A stretch of 64,000 bases of DNA from Desulfoprunum benzoelyticum (GTDB taxonomy: Bacteria; Desulfobacterota; Desulfobulbia; Desulfobulbales; Desulfocapsaceae): contig NZ_JACHEO010000010.1 of NCBI RefSeq assembly GCF_014201505.1, positions 10,924-74,923 on the forward strand, given 5' to 3'. Of the stretch, positions 7,066-15,915 are shown in pieces (within the stretch, counting starts at the first letter, position 1; every line of letters begins with the position of its first letter). The position numbers and the translations under genes were made by a program. Below the pieces are notes generated by a model, which was not told the DNA's origin, made no database searches, and saw nothing but the letters and a program-made list of their open reading frames with translations.

Positions 7066-9114
7066 ATGTTTTTTCGCAGGAAAACGGTACCGATCGAAGC
7101 ACCATCCCCGGCCGCAGCGGCAGACGAGGTCTCTCCCCTCGCCCGACTCCGGTCCCGGATCGACGAGGCCCAGCTCCCCCATCACGTCACCGAGGCGGCG
7201 CTCCGGGAACTGGAGAAGATGGAGAAGACCGATCCGGCCGTCGCTGAATACTCCGTCGGCCACAATTACATCGACTTCATCCTGTCGCTGCCGTGGAACG
7301 TCTCGTCCCAGTGCAAGCTCGAGCTGGCCCGGGCCCAGTCGATCCTCGACACCCGCCACTACGGCCTCAATCAGGTCAAGCAGCGGATCCTCGAGTTCCT
7401 GGCGGCCAAGACCCTGTGCGGCAAGGCCAGACAGAACATCCTGATCGTCGACGATGAGGAGATCGCCCGCGCCAACATGGAGCATGTGCTGAAAAAGGAT
7501 GGCTACAACTGCCGCGGCGCCGAAAACGGGGTCGAGGCCCTGCGGATCCTGGCCGAAGACGATATCGACCTGATCATCACCGATCTGAAGATGGACCAGA
7601 TGGACGGCCTCGAACTGCTGCATCAGGTCAACCGGGTGTCGCCGGAGATCCCGGTGATGATGATCACCGGTTTCGCCACCGTGACTTCGGCGGTGGAGGC
7701 GCTGCGCAAGGGTGCGGCCCATTATCTCGGCAAACCGGTCAACCTCGACGAGCTGCGGCGCACGGTCAAGGAGGTGCTGGAGAAGAAGCTGTTCGTCGAG
7801 ATGGGGCGGGGCCCGACCCTGTGCTTTACCGGCCCGCCCGGCACCGGCAAGACCTCCGTCGGCCGGGCCATCGCCGAGGCCCTGCAGCGCCAGTTCGTGC
7901 GGATCTCGCTCGCCGGTCTGCGGGATGAGGCGGAACTGCGCGGCCACCGCCGGACCTATGTCGGCGCCCTGCCCGGCCGCATCATCGCCGAGTTGAAGAA
8001 GATCGGGGTCAACAACCCGGTGTTCATGCTCGACGAGATCGACAAGATCGGCCAGGATTTCCGCGGCGACCCGGCCTCGGTCCTGCTCGAGGTCCTCGAT
8101 CCGGAGCAGAACGTCCGCTTCACCGACCACTATCTCGATATCCCCTTCGACCTGTCCCGGGTCATGTTCATCGCCACCGCCAACGACCTGTCGCGGATTC
8201 CCGCCCCGCTGCTCGACCGGATGGAACGGATCGAGTTCGCCGGCTATACCGACCGGGAAAAACAGCAGATCGCCCAGCAGTTCATCGTTCCCCGGCAGTT
8301 GAAGGCGGCGGGGCTGCCGCGGACCTCCATCCAGTTCACCCCGGAGGCGATCTCGCGGGTCATCACCGACTATACGCGGGAATCGGGTCTGCGCAATCTG
8401 GAACGGGAGGTGGCGGATATCTGCCGCAAGATCGCCCTGCTGTGCCTCAAGGCGGATTCCCATGAACAGGAGGTGGAGATCGACGGGGAGATGATCACCC
8501 GGCTCCTCGGGCCGCGCAAGTACTTCCGCGATGCCGCCGAGGGCGGGGCTCAGGTGGGGATCGCCACCGGTCTGGTGTGGGCGGAGACGGGCGGGGAGAT
8601 CATCAGCGTCGAGACGGCGACCATGCCGGGGGGAGGCAAGCTCATTCTCACCGGCTCCATCGGCGAGGTCCTCCAGGAATCGGCCCAGGCGGTGCTCAGC
8701 TTTATCCGCAGCCGTACCCGGGAATTCAATATCCGCGACGATTTTTTCCAGGATACCGACATCCACATCCACTTTCCGTCCGGCGCCATCCCCAAGGACG
8801 GGCCGTCGGCCGGGATCACGATCTTCGCCGCGCTGCTGTCGCTGCTGACCGGGCGGCCGGCCCGGCGCGACGTCGCCCTGACCGGGGAGATGACCCTCAG
8901 CGGGCGGATCCTGCCGGTCAGCGGCATCCGCGAGAAGGTGCTGGCGGCCAGGCGGGCCGGGGTGCGGGTGGTGCTGCTGCCCCGGACCAACCGGGAAGCG
9001 GTGGAGGCCCTGGCGGCCGATGTGGTCGAAGGGATAAGGATCACCCTGATCGGCACGGCGGCGGAGGCGGTGGACCTGGTGCTGGAGAGCAAGGCCTACA
9101 TCCTGCCGCTGTAG
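7066..9114 (+). CDS. Lon-type ATP-dependent protease with an internal response-regulator receiver domain
   Basis: 682 aa. Residues about 20-120 match the helical region that precedes the Lon AAA+ module ([30 protein letters not shown]). Residues about 124-245 are a receiver domain (ILIVDDEE; phosphoacceptor D173; K in GKPVN) inserted where Lon normally runs straight into Walker A. Then come AAA+ (GPPGTGKTS 256-264; MLDEIDKI) and the S16 protease domain with catalytic S581 (PKDGPSAG) and K624, 43 residues apart as in E. coli Lon. The N-terminal substrate-binding LAN domain is absent. Inferred: phosphorylation gates proteolysis or ATPase. GAGG lies seven bases before the ATG. A sigma-54 promoter precedes it and it converges on its presumed partner regulator and kinase. 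Confidence 0.93.
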   Translation: MFFRRKTVPIEAPSPAAAADEVSPLARLRSRIDEAQLPHHVTEAALRELEKMEKTDPAVAEYSVGHNYIDFILSLPWNVSSQCKLELARAQSILDTRHYGLNQVKQRILEFLAAKTLCGKARQNILIVDDEEIARANMEHVLKKDGYNCRGAENGVEALRILAEDDIDLIITDLKMDQMDGLELLHQVNRVSPEIPVMMITGFATVTSAVEALRKGAAHYLGKPVNLDELRRTVKEVLEKKLFVEMGRGPTLCFTGPPGTGKTSVGRAIAEALQRQFVRISLAGLRDEAELRGHRRTYVGALPGRIIAELKKIGVNNPVFMLDEIDKIGQDFRGDPASVLLEVLDPEQNVRFTDHYLDIPFDLSRVMFIATANDLSRIPAPLLDRMERIEFAGYTDREKQQIAQQFIVPRQLKAAGLPRTSIQFTPEAISRVITDYTRESGLRNLEREVADICRKIALLCLKADSHEQEVEIDGEMITRLLGPRKYFRDAAEGGAQVGIATGLVWAETGGEIISVETATMPGGGKLILTGSIGEVLQESAQAVLSFIRSRTREFNIRDDFFQDTDIHIHFPSGAIPKDGPSAGITIFAALLSLLTGRPARRDVALTGEMTLSGRILPVSGIREKVLAARRAGVRVVLLPRTNREAVEALAADVVEGIRITLIGTAAEAVDLVLESKAYILPL

Positions 9115-9131
9115 CCGGGGGCGGGGGGAGT

Positions 9132-10493
9132 TCAGGCGTCGGGGTGTTCGAGGCCGTAGCGTTTGATCTTGCGCCACAGCGAGACGCGGTCGATGCCGAG
9201 GATCCTGGCGGCGGCCGACTTGTTGCCCTCGACCTCGTCGAGGACCTCGAGGATGTAGCGTTTTTCGTGCTCGTCGAGGGGCGGCCAGTCTTCCCGGGTG
9301 CCGCGGACGGCGACCGGCGCCGCCTCGTGCAGGTCGTCGAGAAGGTGCTGGAGTTCGACGATGTCACCGTCGCAGTGGAACAGGATGCGCTGGGCGATGT
9401 TCTCCAGTTCGCGGATATTGCCGGGGTACTCGTACTGCATCAGCCGCCGGGCCGCCTCGGCCGACAGGCGGGGGGCGGTCCGGCCCGGTCGGGCGTGCTT
9501 GGCGAGGAAGTGGCCGGTCAGCAGCGGGATGTCGTCGCGGCGCTCCGACAGCGGCGGGACGTGGATGGTGAGGACGTCGAGGCGGTAGAAGAGATCGGAG
9601 CGGAAGGCCCCGTCCGCCGCCGCCTTTTTCAGGTCCTTGTTGGTCGCGGCCAGGACCCGGATATCGACCGGGATCTCCTCCGTGCCGCCGACCCGCATCA
9701 GGGACCGTTCCTGGAGGATCCGCAGCAGTTTGACCTGCATCGACAGCGACAGTTCGCCGACCTCGTCGAACAATACCGTCCCGCCCTCGGCCATCTCGAG
9801 CAGCCCCTTCCTGGCCTTGCCGGCCCCGGTGAAGGCCCCCTGCTCGTGGCCGAACAGCTCGCTGGTGATCAGTTCCTCGGTGAAGGCCCCGCAGTTGAAG
9901 GCGACGAAGCGTCTGGCGGCCCGGGGACTGAGTTCATGGATGGTCCGGGCCACGAGTTCCTTGCCGGTGCCGGTCTCCCCCTGGATCAGGACGTTGCAGT
10001 CGAGCTGGGCGACCTGGTGGATGGTCTCGCGCAGGGTCTGCATCTTCGGGCTCCGGCCGATGATCCGCGCCGTCCCGGTCCTGGCGGTGACCTGCTCCCG
10101 CAGCTGGAAGACCTCCCGGCGCAGCGAGGTCTTCTCCAGCGCCTTGTCGACGATGATCCGCAGTTCGTCGATCTTGAACGGCTTGGCGACGTAGTCGTAG
10201 GCCCCCTGGCGCATCGCCTCGACGGCGGTGTCGACACTGGCGTAGCCGGTGATGACGACGACCTCGGTCGACGGCCACAGCTTTTTCGCTTCGCTCAGCA
10301 CCGCCATCCCGTCCTTGCCCTTCATCCGCAGGTCGGTCAGGACGAGATCGACCTCCTGCTGTTTGAGCAGGTCGATCGCCTGCTGGCCGTTCTCCGCCAG
10401 CAGGGTGAGGTAGCCGGCCTTTTTGAGGATATGGTCGAGATTGTCGCGGGCGATCGGTTCGTCGTCGACGATGAGGATTGTTCTGGTCTTCAT
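9132..10493 (-). CDS. NtrC-family sigma-54 response regulator
   Basis: 453 aa. Receiver domain residues 1-120 with phosphoacceptor D54 (VLTDLRM), AAA+ sigma-54 interaction domain with Walker A GETGTGKE at 172-179 and the sigma-54 contacting loop GAFTGA at 219-224, and a C-terminal Fis-type helix-turn-helix ([26 protein letters not shown]). It should activate sigma-54 promoters when phosphorylated. Its start overlaps the kinase stop by 4 bp (ATGA), so the two are co-translated. Its receiver is strikingly like that inside the adjacent Lon ([31 protein letters not shown]). The paired GTTGC-N5-GCAAC sites upstream of Lon are its most likely targets. Confidence 0.95.
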   Translation of the reverse strand: MKTRTILIVDDEPIARDNLDHILKKAGYLTLLAENGQQAIDLLKQQEVDLVLTDLRMKGKDGMAVLSEAKKLWPSTEVVVITGYASVDTAVEAMRQGAYDYVAKPFKIDELRIIVDKALEKTSLRREVFQLREQVTARTGTARIIGRSPKMQTLRETIHQVAQLDCNVLIQGETGTGKELVARTIHELSPRAARRFVAFNCGAFTEELITSELFGHEQGAFTGAGKARKGLLEMAEGGTVLFDEVGELSLSMQVKLLRILQERSLMRVGGTEEIPVDIRVLAATNKDLKKAAADGAFRSDLFYRLDVLTIHVPPLSERRDDIPLLTGHFLAKHARPGRTAPRLSAEAARRLMQYEYPGNIRELENIAQRILFHCDGDIVELQHLLDDLHEAAPVAVRGTREDWPPLDEHEKRYILEVLDEVEGNKSAAARILGIDRVSLWRKIKRYGLEHPDA

Positions 10494-11932
10494 GCCGTGG
10501 TCGCGGTGGTGAGGCCGGTTGCCAGGGGGAGACGGATGAAGAAGGCGGCCCCTTCGCCGGGGCTGCTCTCGACGGTGATATGGCCCTGGTGCTTCTGGAT
10601 GATGCCGTAGACCACCGACAGGCCGAGACCGGTGCCCTGGCCTTCCTCCTTCGTCGTGTAGAAGGGATCGAACAACCGGCCCTGAATTTCCCTGGGGATC
10701 CCCTTGCCGGTGTCGCGGACCTCGATGATCGCCTCCCCCGCCTGGTCGTCGGCGGTGGCGGTGATCGTGATTGTCCCCCGGTTGCCGATGGCCTGGGCGG
10801 CGTTGATGATCATGTTGAGGAAGACCTCCTGCATCCGCTGGGTATCCATCGGCAGGACGAGATCGTCGGGGATATCGACCCGCAGGGCGATGTCGGCCGG
10901 GATCTGGCTCTGGACGAGGCGCACCGCCCGGCGCACGGTTTCCGCCAGCGGCGCCGTGCGCAGCGAGAATTCCTGGACCCGGGAGAACTCGAGCAGGCCC
11001 TTGACGACATCCCGGGCCCGGAGGGTCTCCTGATCGATATTTTTCAGCATCCGCTGGAGCAGCTCCAGATCCCCGGTCTCGAGTTCGTCGAGGGCGATCT
11101 GGCAGGAGGTCGAGATGTTGTTGAGCGGGTTGTTGAGCTGGTGGGCGACGCCGGCGGTCAGGGTGCCGATGGAGGACAGCTTCTGCGACTGCACCAGCTG
11201 GTCCTGGCGCCGTTCGAGTTCGCGGACCATGGTGTTGAAGGCCTCCATGACCTGCTGCATCTCGTCGCGGGTGTTGATGACCTGGATGCGGTTGAACCGG
11301 CCGAGGGCGATATCGGCGGTGGCGTTCTTGATGACCGACAGGGGGCCGAAGATGCCGAAGACCAGCAGGATCGGCATGACGACCCCAAGGGCCACCGCCA
11401 GCGACGACCAGGCGATCAGCTGTTTTTTCAAGAGATTGAGGTTGGAGTGGATCTGCCCCCGTTCGAAAGCGACCAGTTCCTCGGCCTTTTCGGTCATACC
11501 CTTGCCCATCTCCCGCAGCAGGTCGACAATCCCGGCATATGCCGCGGTCGTGCGGTCTTCCTGGCGGGAGAGCGACTGCATCGTCTCGCCGTAGGACAGG
11601 ATCTGCCTGTCGAGTTCCTCCAGGATCGGTGCGATCTTCAGTTTTCCCCCCGTTGCCAGAATCGCCTTCTCGGTGTCGCGGGCCTGGGCCAGGTATCTCC
11701 CGTTTTCTTCGAAGGCCTCGGCCTCGTTGTAGAGGAGGTAGTTCTTCTCGTAGCGCCGGGCTTCGAGGATGATGTTGTTCAGGCTGTAGGCCAATTCCAG
11801 GATGCCGATCTTGTCCTCGGTCGTCTCCATGTCGTTGTAGGAGATCAGGCTCATGCCGAGGATGCCGAGGATGTAACAGCCGAGGTTGAACATCATCTTG
11901 AATCTGAGATTAAGATGGATTCTGCTGGCCAT
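10490..11932 (-). CDS. Membrane sensor histidine kinase
   Basis: 480 aa. Two transmembrane helices (about 14-32 and 171-196) enclose a periplasmic helical sensor of about 140 residues; a HAMP linker follows (about 195-245), then the phosphorylation domain with H264 in GVAHQLNNPLNN and a HATPase domain with N (NMIINAAQAI), DTGKGIP and GTGLGLS boxes. GGAGG lies upstream of the ATG. It forms an operon with the NtrC-type regulator and is the only kinase in the window, so it is the likely phosphodonor for both that regulator and the receiver-Lon. The signal sensed cannot be deduced. Confidence 0.93.
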   Translation of the reverse strand: MASRIHLNLRFKMMFNLGCYILGILGMSLISYNDMETTEDKIGILELAYSLNNIILEARRYEKNYLLYNEAEAFEENGRYLAQARDTEKAILATGGKLKIAPILEELDRQILSYGETMQSLSRQEDRTTAAYAGIVDLLREMGKGMTEKAEELVAFERGQIHSNLNLLKKQLIAWSSLAVALGVVMPILLVFGIFGPLSVIKNATADIALGRFNRIQVINTRDEMQQVMEAFNTMVRELERRQDQLVQSQKLSSIGTLTAGVAHQLNNPLNNISTSCQIALDELETGDLELLQRMLKNIDQETLRARDVVKGLLEFSRVQEFSLRTAPLAETVRRAVRLVQSQIPADIALRVDIPDDLVLPMDTQRMQEVFLNMIINAAQAIGNRGTITITATADDQAGEAIIEVRDTGKGIPREIQGRLFDPFYTTKEEGQGTGLGLSVVYGIIQKHQGHITVESSPGEGAAFFIRLPLATGLTTATTA

Positions 11933-12198
11933 TGCTGCTTCCTCCGGTCGGCTGAATGAGAAAACGGAATGTGGCTGTCGGGTCTCGTCGCCGCTGTATC
12001 AACTTCTACCCAAAAAGAGCGGCGCTGTAAATTGCTTCGTGGCGTTTGTCGCGGCCGGTGCCGCGAACCGGCGGCCGGAAGGAATTGTTCTTCACTTTCA
12101 CCCGATAATCTGCAACAATCTGGTGTAATCAATCCGGCCGCCGGGTGGCGATCGCCGCCCGGTGATGAAGAGTCCCTGTCCACAAGAGGAGAAGAGCG

Positions 12199-12501
12199 AT
12201 GAAGACCCTGATGATCCCGGCCCTGTTGATCACTTTGACCATCGGCGTTGTTTCCCCGGCCGCCCGTGCCGCCGTCAACGAGGACGAATGCCGAACGACG
12301 ATCGCCAACACCTGCACCAGATGTCACGGGGCGGCCAGAATCTGCACGAAGCTCAAGGACCCCGCCGTTGATACCCAGAAGTGGCGGGAGACCATCGCCA
12401 GGATGGGCAAGAAGGCCAATCTGGACCAGGCGGTCCAGGATACGGTCCACGGCTGCTTGACGACGGCGGCCGATCCGGCCGGCCTGGTCTGCGGGAAATA
12501 G
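12199..12501 (+). CDS. Small periplasmic c-type cytochrome
   Basis: 100 aa with a cleavable signal peptide (MKTLMIPALLITLTIGVVSPAARA) and one haem c attachment motif C39-T-R-C42-H43. Additional cysteines at about 31, 49, 86 and 98 could form disulfides. Length and single haem suit a monohaem electron carrier exported to the periplasm. It is read divergently from the histidine kinase and followed after 10 bp by the TPR-methyltransferase gene. No axial methionine ligand can be assigned with confidence, although two Met follow (ARMGKK and further). Confidence 0.8.
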   Translation: MKTLMIPALLITLTIGVVSPAARAAVNEDECRTTIANTCTRCHGAARICTKLKDPAVDTQKWRETIARMGKKANLDQAVQDTVHGCLTTAADPAGLVCGK

Positions 12502-12511
12502 AGGGAGGCCG

Positions 12512-13837
12512 ATGCAGGCTATGCGCAGTCAGCAGCATGAGGGGGCGGAGGGCGGCCCCGGGGAACTGTTCGCCGCGGCGGTGGCCCTCCATCGGCAGGG
12601 ACGGCTTCAGGAGGCCGAGAGACGGTATGTTCAGGTGCTGCAGGTGCTCCCGGGTCATCCCAAGATCCTCGGCAACCTCGCCGCCCTGTACCGGCAGCTC
12701 GGCCGCCTGCAGGAGGCGGCGTCATGCTGCCGCGAGGCCCTGGCCGAGACCCCCGACGACCCCCTGCTCCACCTCAATCTCGGTGCGATCCTGGAGGAGG
12801 AGGGCGACCCCGCCGCCGCCGAGGCCTGCTATCGGCGGACCCTGGAGCTGGAGCCGGATGACGCCAGGGCACTGAACAACCTCGGCAAGGTCCTGCAGCA
12901 GCGGGGCCGGGGCGAAGAGGGGGAGCGCTGTCTGCGCCGCGCCCTGGAACTGGCCCCCGATTACCCGCTGGCCCTCAACAATCTCGGGGTGGTCTGCGGC
13001 AGCCAGGGGCGGCACGACGAGGCCCTGGCCTGTTTCCACCGGGCCCTGGAGCTGGAGCCGGAATCGATCAACGCCCTTTACAATGTCGCCGGCGTCTGCA
13101 ACTGCCTCAACCGCCGGGAGGAGGCGATCGCCCATCTGCGGCGACTGCTGGCCCTGCAGCCGGAGCATGCCCCGGCCGGCCACATGCTGGCGGCCCTCTC
13201 CGGGGAGACGACGGAGGCCGCCCCGCGCGATTATGTCGAGGAGACCTTCGATACCTACGCCGGCCGCTTCGACCGCCACCTGACCGAACAGCTGCAGTAT
13301 ACCGTGCCGCAGGCCCTGCAGGAGATCGTGGCGGCAGTTCTGGGGGACGGACGACAGGTGGAGCGGATGCTCGACCTCGGCTGCGGCACCGGCCTCGCCG
13401 GGGAGGCCTTCCGCCCCATGGCCCGGCAGCGGCATGGGGTCGACATCTCGGCGGGAATGCTGGCCCGGGCGGGGGCGAAGAACCTCTATGATCTGCTGGA
13501 ACAGGAGGATATCGTGGTCTGGCTCGAACACTGTCGCCGGCGCTACGACCTGATCATTGCCACCGACGTCTTTGTCTATATCGGCCGGCTCGATCCCATC
13601 TTTGCCGCCCTCGACCGCTGTGCCGCCCCCGGGGCCCTGCTCGGCTTTTCGATCGAACGCTGCGAAGAAGGGCAGGACTACCTGCTGCGCCCGTCCGGCC
13701 GTTATGCCCAGTCCTCGGCCTATGTTGAGCGGCTGGCCGCAGAGCATGGCTGGACGATCCTGACGCACCGCTCCCACGGCATCCGCCGGGAGGAAGGCGA
13801 GTGGATCGCCGGCGACCTCTACCTGCTGCGGCGGTAG
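12512..13837 (+). CDS. TPR-repeat SAM-dependent methyltransferase
   Basis: 441 aa. Residues about 17-235 are six tetratricopeptide repeats (for example YVQVLQVLPGHPKILGNLAALYRQLGRLQEA, YRRTLELEPDDARALNNLGKVLQQRGR), and residues about 245-440 a class I methyltransferase fold with the SAM-binding motif LDLGCGTGLAG near residue 287 and DLIIATDVFVYIG. The linker DYVEETFDTYAGRFDRHL is typical of TPR-methyltransferase proteins. Substrate unknown. GGGAGG lies three bases before the ATG; the frame and spacing suggest an operon with the preceding cytochrome, possibly only by position. Confidence 0.88.
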   Translation: MQAMRSQQHEGAEGGPGELFAAAVALHRQGRLQEAERRYVQVLQVLPGHPKILGNLAALYRQLGRLQEAASCCREALAETPDDPLLHLNLGAILEEEGDPAAAEACYRRTLELEPDDARALNNLGKVLQQRGRGEEGERCLRRALELAPDYPLALNNLGVVCGSQGRHDEALACFHRALELEPESINALYNVAGVCNCLNRREEAIAHLRRLLALQPEHAPAGHMLAALSGETTEAAPRDYVEETFDTYAGRFDRHLTEQLQYTVPQALQEIVAAVLGDGRQVERMLDLGCGTGLAGEAFRPMARQRHGVDISAGMLARAGAKNLYDLLEQEDIVVWLEHCRRRYDLIIATDVFVYIGRLDPIFAALDRCAAPGALLGFSIERCEEGQDYLLRPSGRYAQSSAYVERLAAEHGWTILTHRSHGIRREEGEWIAGDLYLLRR

Positions 13838-13939
13838 AACGTCGGTGTCTCGACGGCGGCATGATCCGGACAATCAGGCGCCGGGCGGCGGGGCCACACC
13901 CGTTGCCGCCGCCGCAGGAAAAATACCGCGGTCCGTGCT

Positions 13940-13967
13940 TTGAAAAAACGATCGATTCCGGTATAGT
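13940..13967 (+). promoter_or_regulatory. Sigma-70 promoter candidate for the EamA transporter
   Basis: TTGAAA (13940-13945), 16-bp spacer, TATAGT (13962-13967), 45 bp before the ATG at 14012. A good match to both hexamers in an otherwise GC-rich region. Confidence 0.5.
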
Positions 13968-14011
13968 GCCCCGCCAATGCGATCCACTTCTCCCTGCTAC
14001 CCGGAATATCG

Positions 14012-14908
14012 ATGAGTCGAACCCAGGCCAACCTCCTTCTCACCCTCGCCGCGATGATCTGGGGCAGCGCCTTTGTCGTCCAGCAGATCGGCACCGGCAA
14101 TCTCGGCACGATCTCCTTCACCGGGGCCCGTTTCCTGCTCGGCGCCCTCGTCGTCCTCCCCTTTGCCCTTCGCCAGTTCCGCCGGGTGGAGCGGGAGGAG
14201 CGGCCGTTTCAGCGCCGCGACTGGTTCGGCCTGACCGTCACCGGGCTGGTGCTCTGTACCGCCGCCGTGCTGCAGCAGCACGGCATCCTGCGGACCTCGG
14301 TGGCCAACGCCGGTTTTCTCACCGCCGTCTACGTGCCGCTGGTGCCGATCATCGGCCGGCTCTTCCTTCGGCGGCGGGTCCACTGGTCGGTGTGGCCGGC
14401 GTCCTGCGGCTGCCTTGCCGGCACCTATATCATGAGCGGGGCCCAGGGGCTCGATTTTCGCCTCGGCGACCTGTGGGTTCTCTCCAGCACCCTGTTCTGG
14501 GCGGTGCACGTCATCCTCGTCGGCATCATGGCCTGGCGGACCCGGGCGCCGCTGGTCGTCGCCACGATCCAGTTCCTCGTCTGCGGGCTGACCGGCCTGG
14601 TCGTCGGCATCCTGGTCGAGCAGCCGACGATGACCGATTTTTTCGGCGCTCTCTACGGCATCTGCTATGTGGGCGTGTTCTCGGTCGGACTGGCCTTCAC
14701 CCTGCAGGTCGTGGGCCAGCGCTTCACCCCGGCGGCCGACGCCGCCATCATCCTCAGCTCGGAGACCGTCTTCGCCGCCCTCGCCGGCTTCATCTTCCTC
14801 GACGAGCGCCTGGCCGCGGTCAGGATTGCCGGGGCCGGCCTGATCCTCTGCTGTATCCTTGCCGTCGAGCTCCTGCCAATGCTAGGAAAATCGCGGCCGT
14901 TGAGTTGA
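14012..14908 (+). CDS. DMT-superfamily (EamA) transporter
   Basis: 298 aa with ten predicted hydrophobic helices in two EamA halves of five (MIWGSAFVVQQIGTGNLGTISFTGARFLLGA at the start of the first; SSTLFWAVHVILVGIMAWRT at the start of the second; AIILSSETVFAALAGFIFLDERL near the end). The family exports amino acids or other metabolites; substrate not predictable. It has its own promoter-like sequence and is separated from the next gene by about 200 bp. Confidence 0.88.
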   Translation: MSRTQANLLLTLAAMIWGSAFVVQQIGTGNLGTISFTGARFLLGALVVLPFALRQFRRVEREERPFQRRDWFGLTVTGLVLCTAAVLQQHGILRTSVANAGFLTAVYVPLVPIIGRLFLRRRVHWSVWPASCGCLAGTYIMSGAQGLDFRLGDLWVLSSTLFWAVHVILVGIMAWRTRAPLVVATIQFLVCGLTGLVVGILVEQPTMTDFFGALYGICYVGVFSVGLAFTLQVVGQRFTPAADAAIILSSETVFAALAGFIFLDERLAAVRIAGAGLILCCILAVELLPMLGKSRPLS

Positions 14909-15115
14909 TCGGCGACCGCAAAAGACCTTGCATTTTTCCGGTAATTTTTTTATCAGACAGTACCGTCCGCAACGGAGAAGGTGCTGTCGCCGGACGCTCG
15001 TTCCGGCCTCCGGGCGAGGAAACGGTGCGGCCCGGCGCCGGTTGTGCCCCGTTCGGGTCGCAGCCATGACCGGGCGTCGCCGGCATTCACTTCACCTCTC
15101 GCAGGGAGCTTGACC

Positions 15116-15742
15116 ATGACCATCCATGTTGCCGATCATCCTCTCATCAAGCATAAACTCGGCCTTTTGCGGCGGCATGACGTCTCCACCAAGGACTTCC
15201 GCGACCTGGCCTCCGAGGTCGCCCGCCTCCTGACCTACGAGGCCACCAAGGACCTGCCGACCCGGAAAAAGACCATCCAGGGGTGGGCGGGACCAATCGA
15301 GGTCGAGGAGATCAAGGGCAAGAAGATCACCATTGTCCCGATCCTGCGGGCCGGATTGGGGATGATGAACGGGGTCATCGACATGATCCCGTCGGCCAAG
15401 GTCAGCGTCGTCGGCTATTACCGCAACGAGGAGACCCTGCAGCCGGTCGAGTATTACGTCAAGACCGCCGGCAACCTGAAGGAGCGGGTCGCCCTGATCC
15501 TCGATCCGATGCTGGCCACCGGCGGTACCCTGCTGGCGACCATCGCGACCTTGAAAAAGCGGGGCTGCCGCACTATCCGGGGCCTGTTCCTGGTGGCGGC
15601 GCCGGAGGGGTTGGAGCGGGTTGCGGCCGCCCATCCGGACGTCGATATCTACGTGGCGGCGGTCGATGAACGGCTCAACGACGTCGGATATATCCTTCCC
15701 GGCCTCGGTGATGCCGGCGACAAGATCTTCGGCACCAAATGA
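15116..15742 (+). CDS. upp: Uracil phosphoribosyltransferase
   Basis: 208 aa, the normal length. It converts uracil and PRPP to UMP in pyrimidine salvage. Hallmarks: [13 protein letters not shown] at the N-terminus, [10 protein letters not shown], the PRPP loop [13 protein letters not shown], and the C-terminal [18 protein letters not shown]. The ATG was chosen because GGGAG lies eight bases upstream and homology starts at MTIHVADHP; an upstream in-frame extension has no family similarity. Confidence 0.97.
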   Translation: MTIHVADHPLIKHKLGLLRRHDVSTKDFRDLASEVARLLTYEATKDLPTRKKTIQGWAGPIEVEEIKGKKITIVPILRAGLGMMNGVIDMIPSAKVSVVGYYRNEETLQPVEYYVKTAGNLKERVALILDPMLATGGTLLATIATLKKRGCRTIRGLFLVAAPEGLERVAAAHPDVDIYVAAVDERLNDVGYILPGLGDAGDKIFGTK

Positions 15743-15915
15743 CGGCGGGCAGCAGATGACAGCTGCCGGCGTATGATGCCTGTATCGCAGCAGTGGAAGG
15801 CGGTTGCGCCATCTGCCGTGCTGCCCCAGGCCTGTTCCCGCCCGGTCTCCGCCGGTCCGGGAATGCAGGTATATACCCTATTATGATCCAGAACCCTTGC
15901 CCCGGAGGTTGAGAT

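Noticed and set aside
7039-9177. Long open frame of 712 codons antisense to Lon
   Set aside because: Low-complexity Arg/Gly/Asp-rich translation typical of the reverse strand of GC-rich genes; Lon on the plus strand is unambiguous. The same holds for long frames opposite cimA, the CoA transferase, the acyl-CoA synthetase and the transketolase-like gene.
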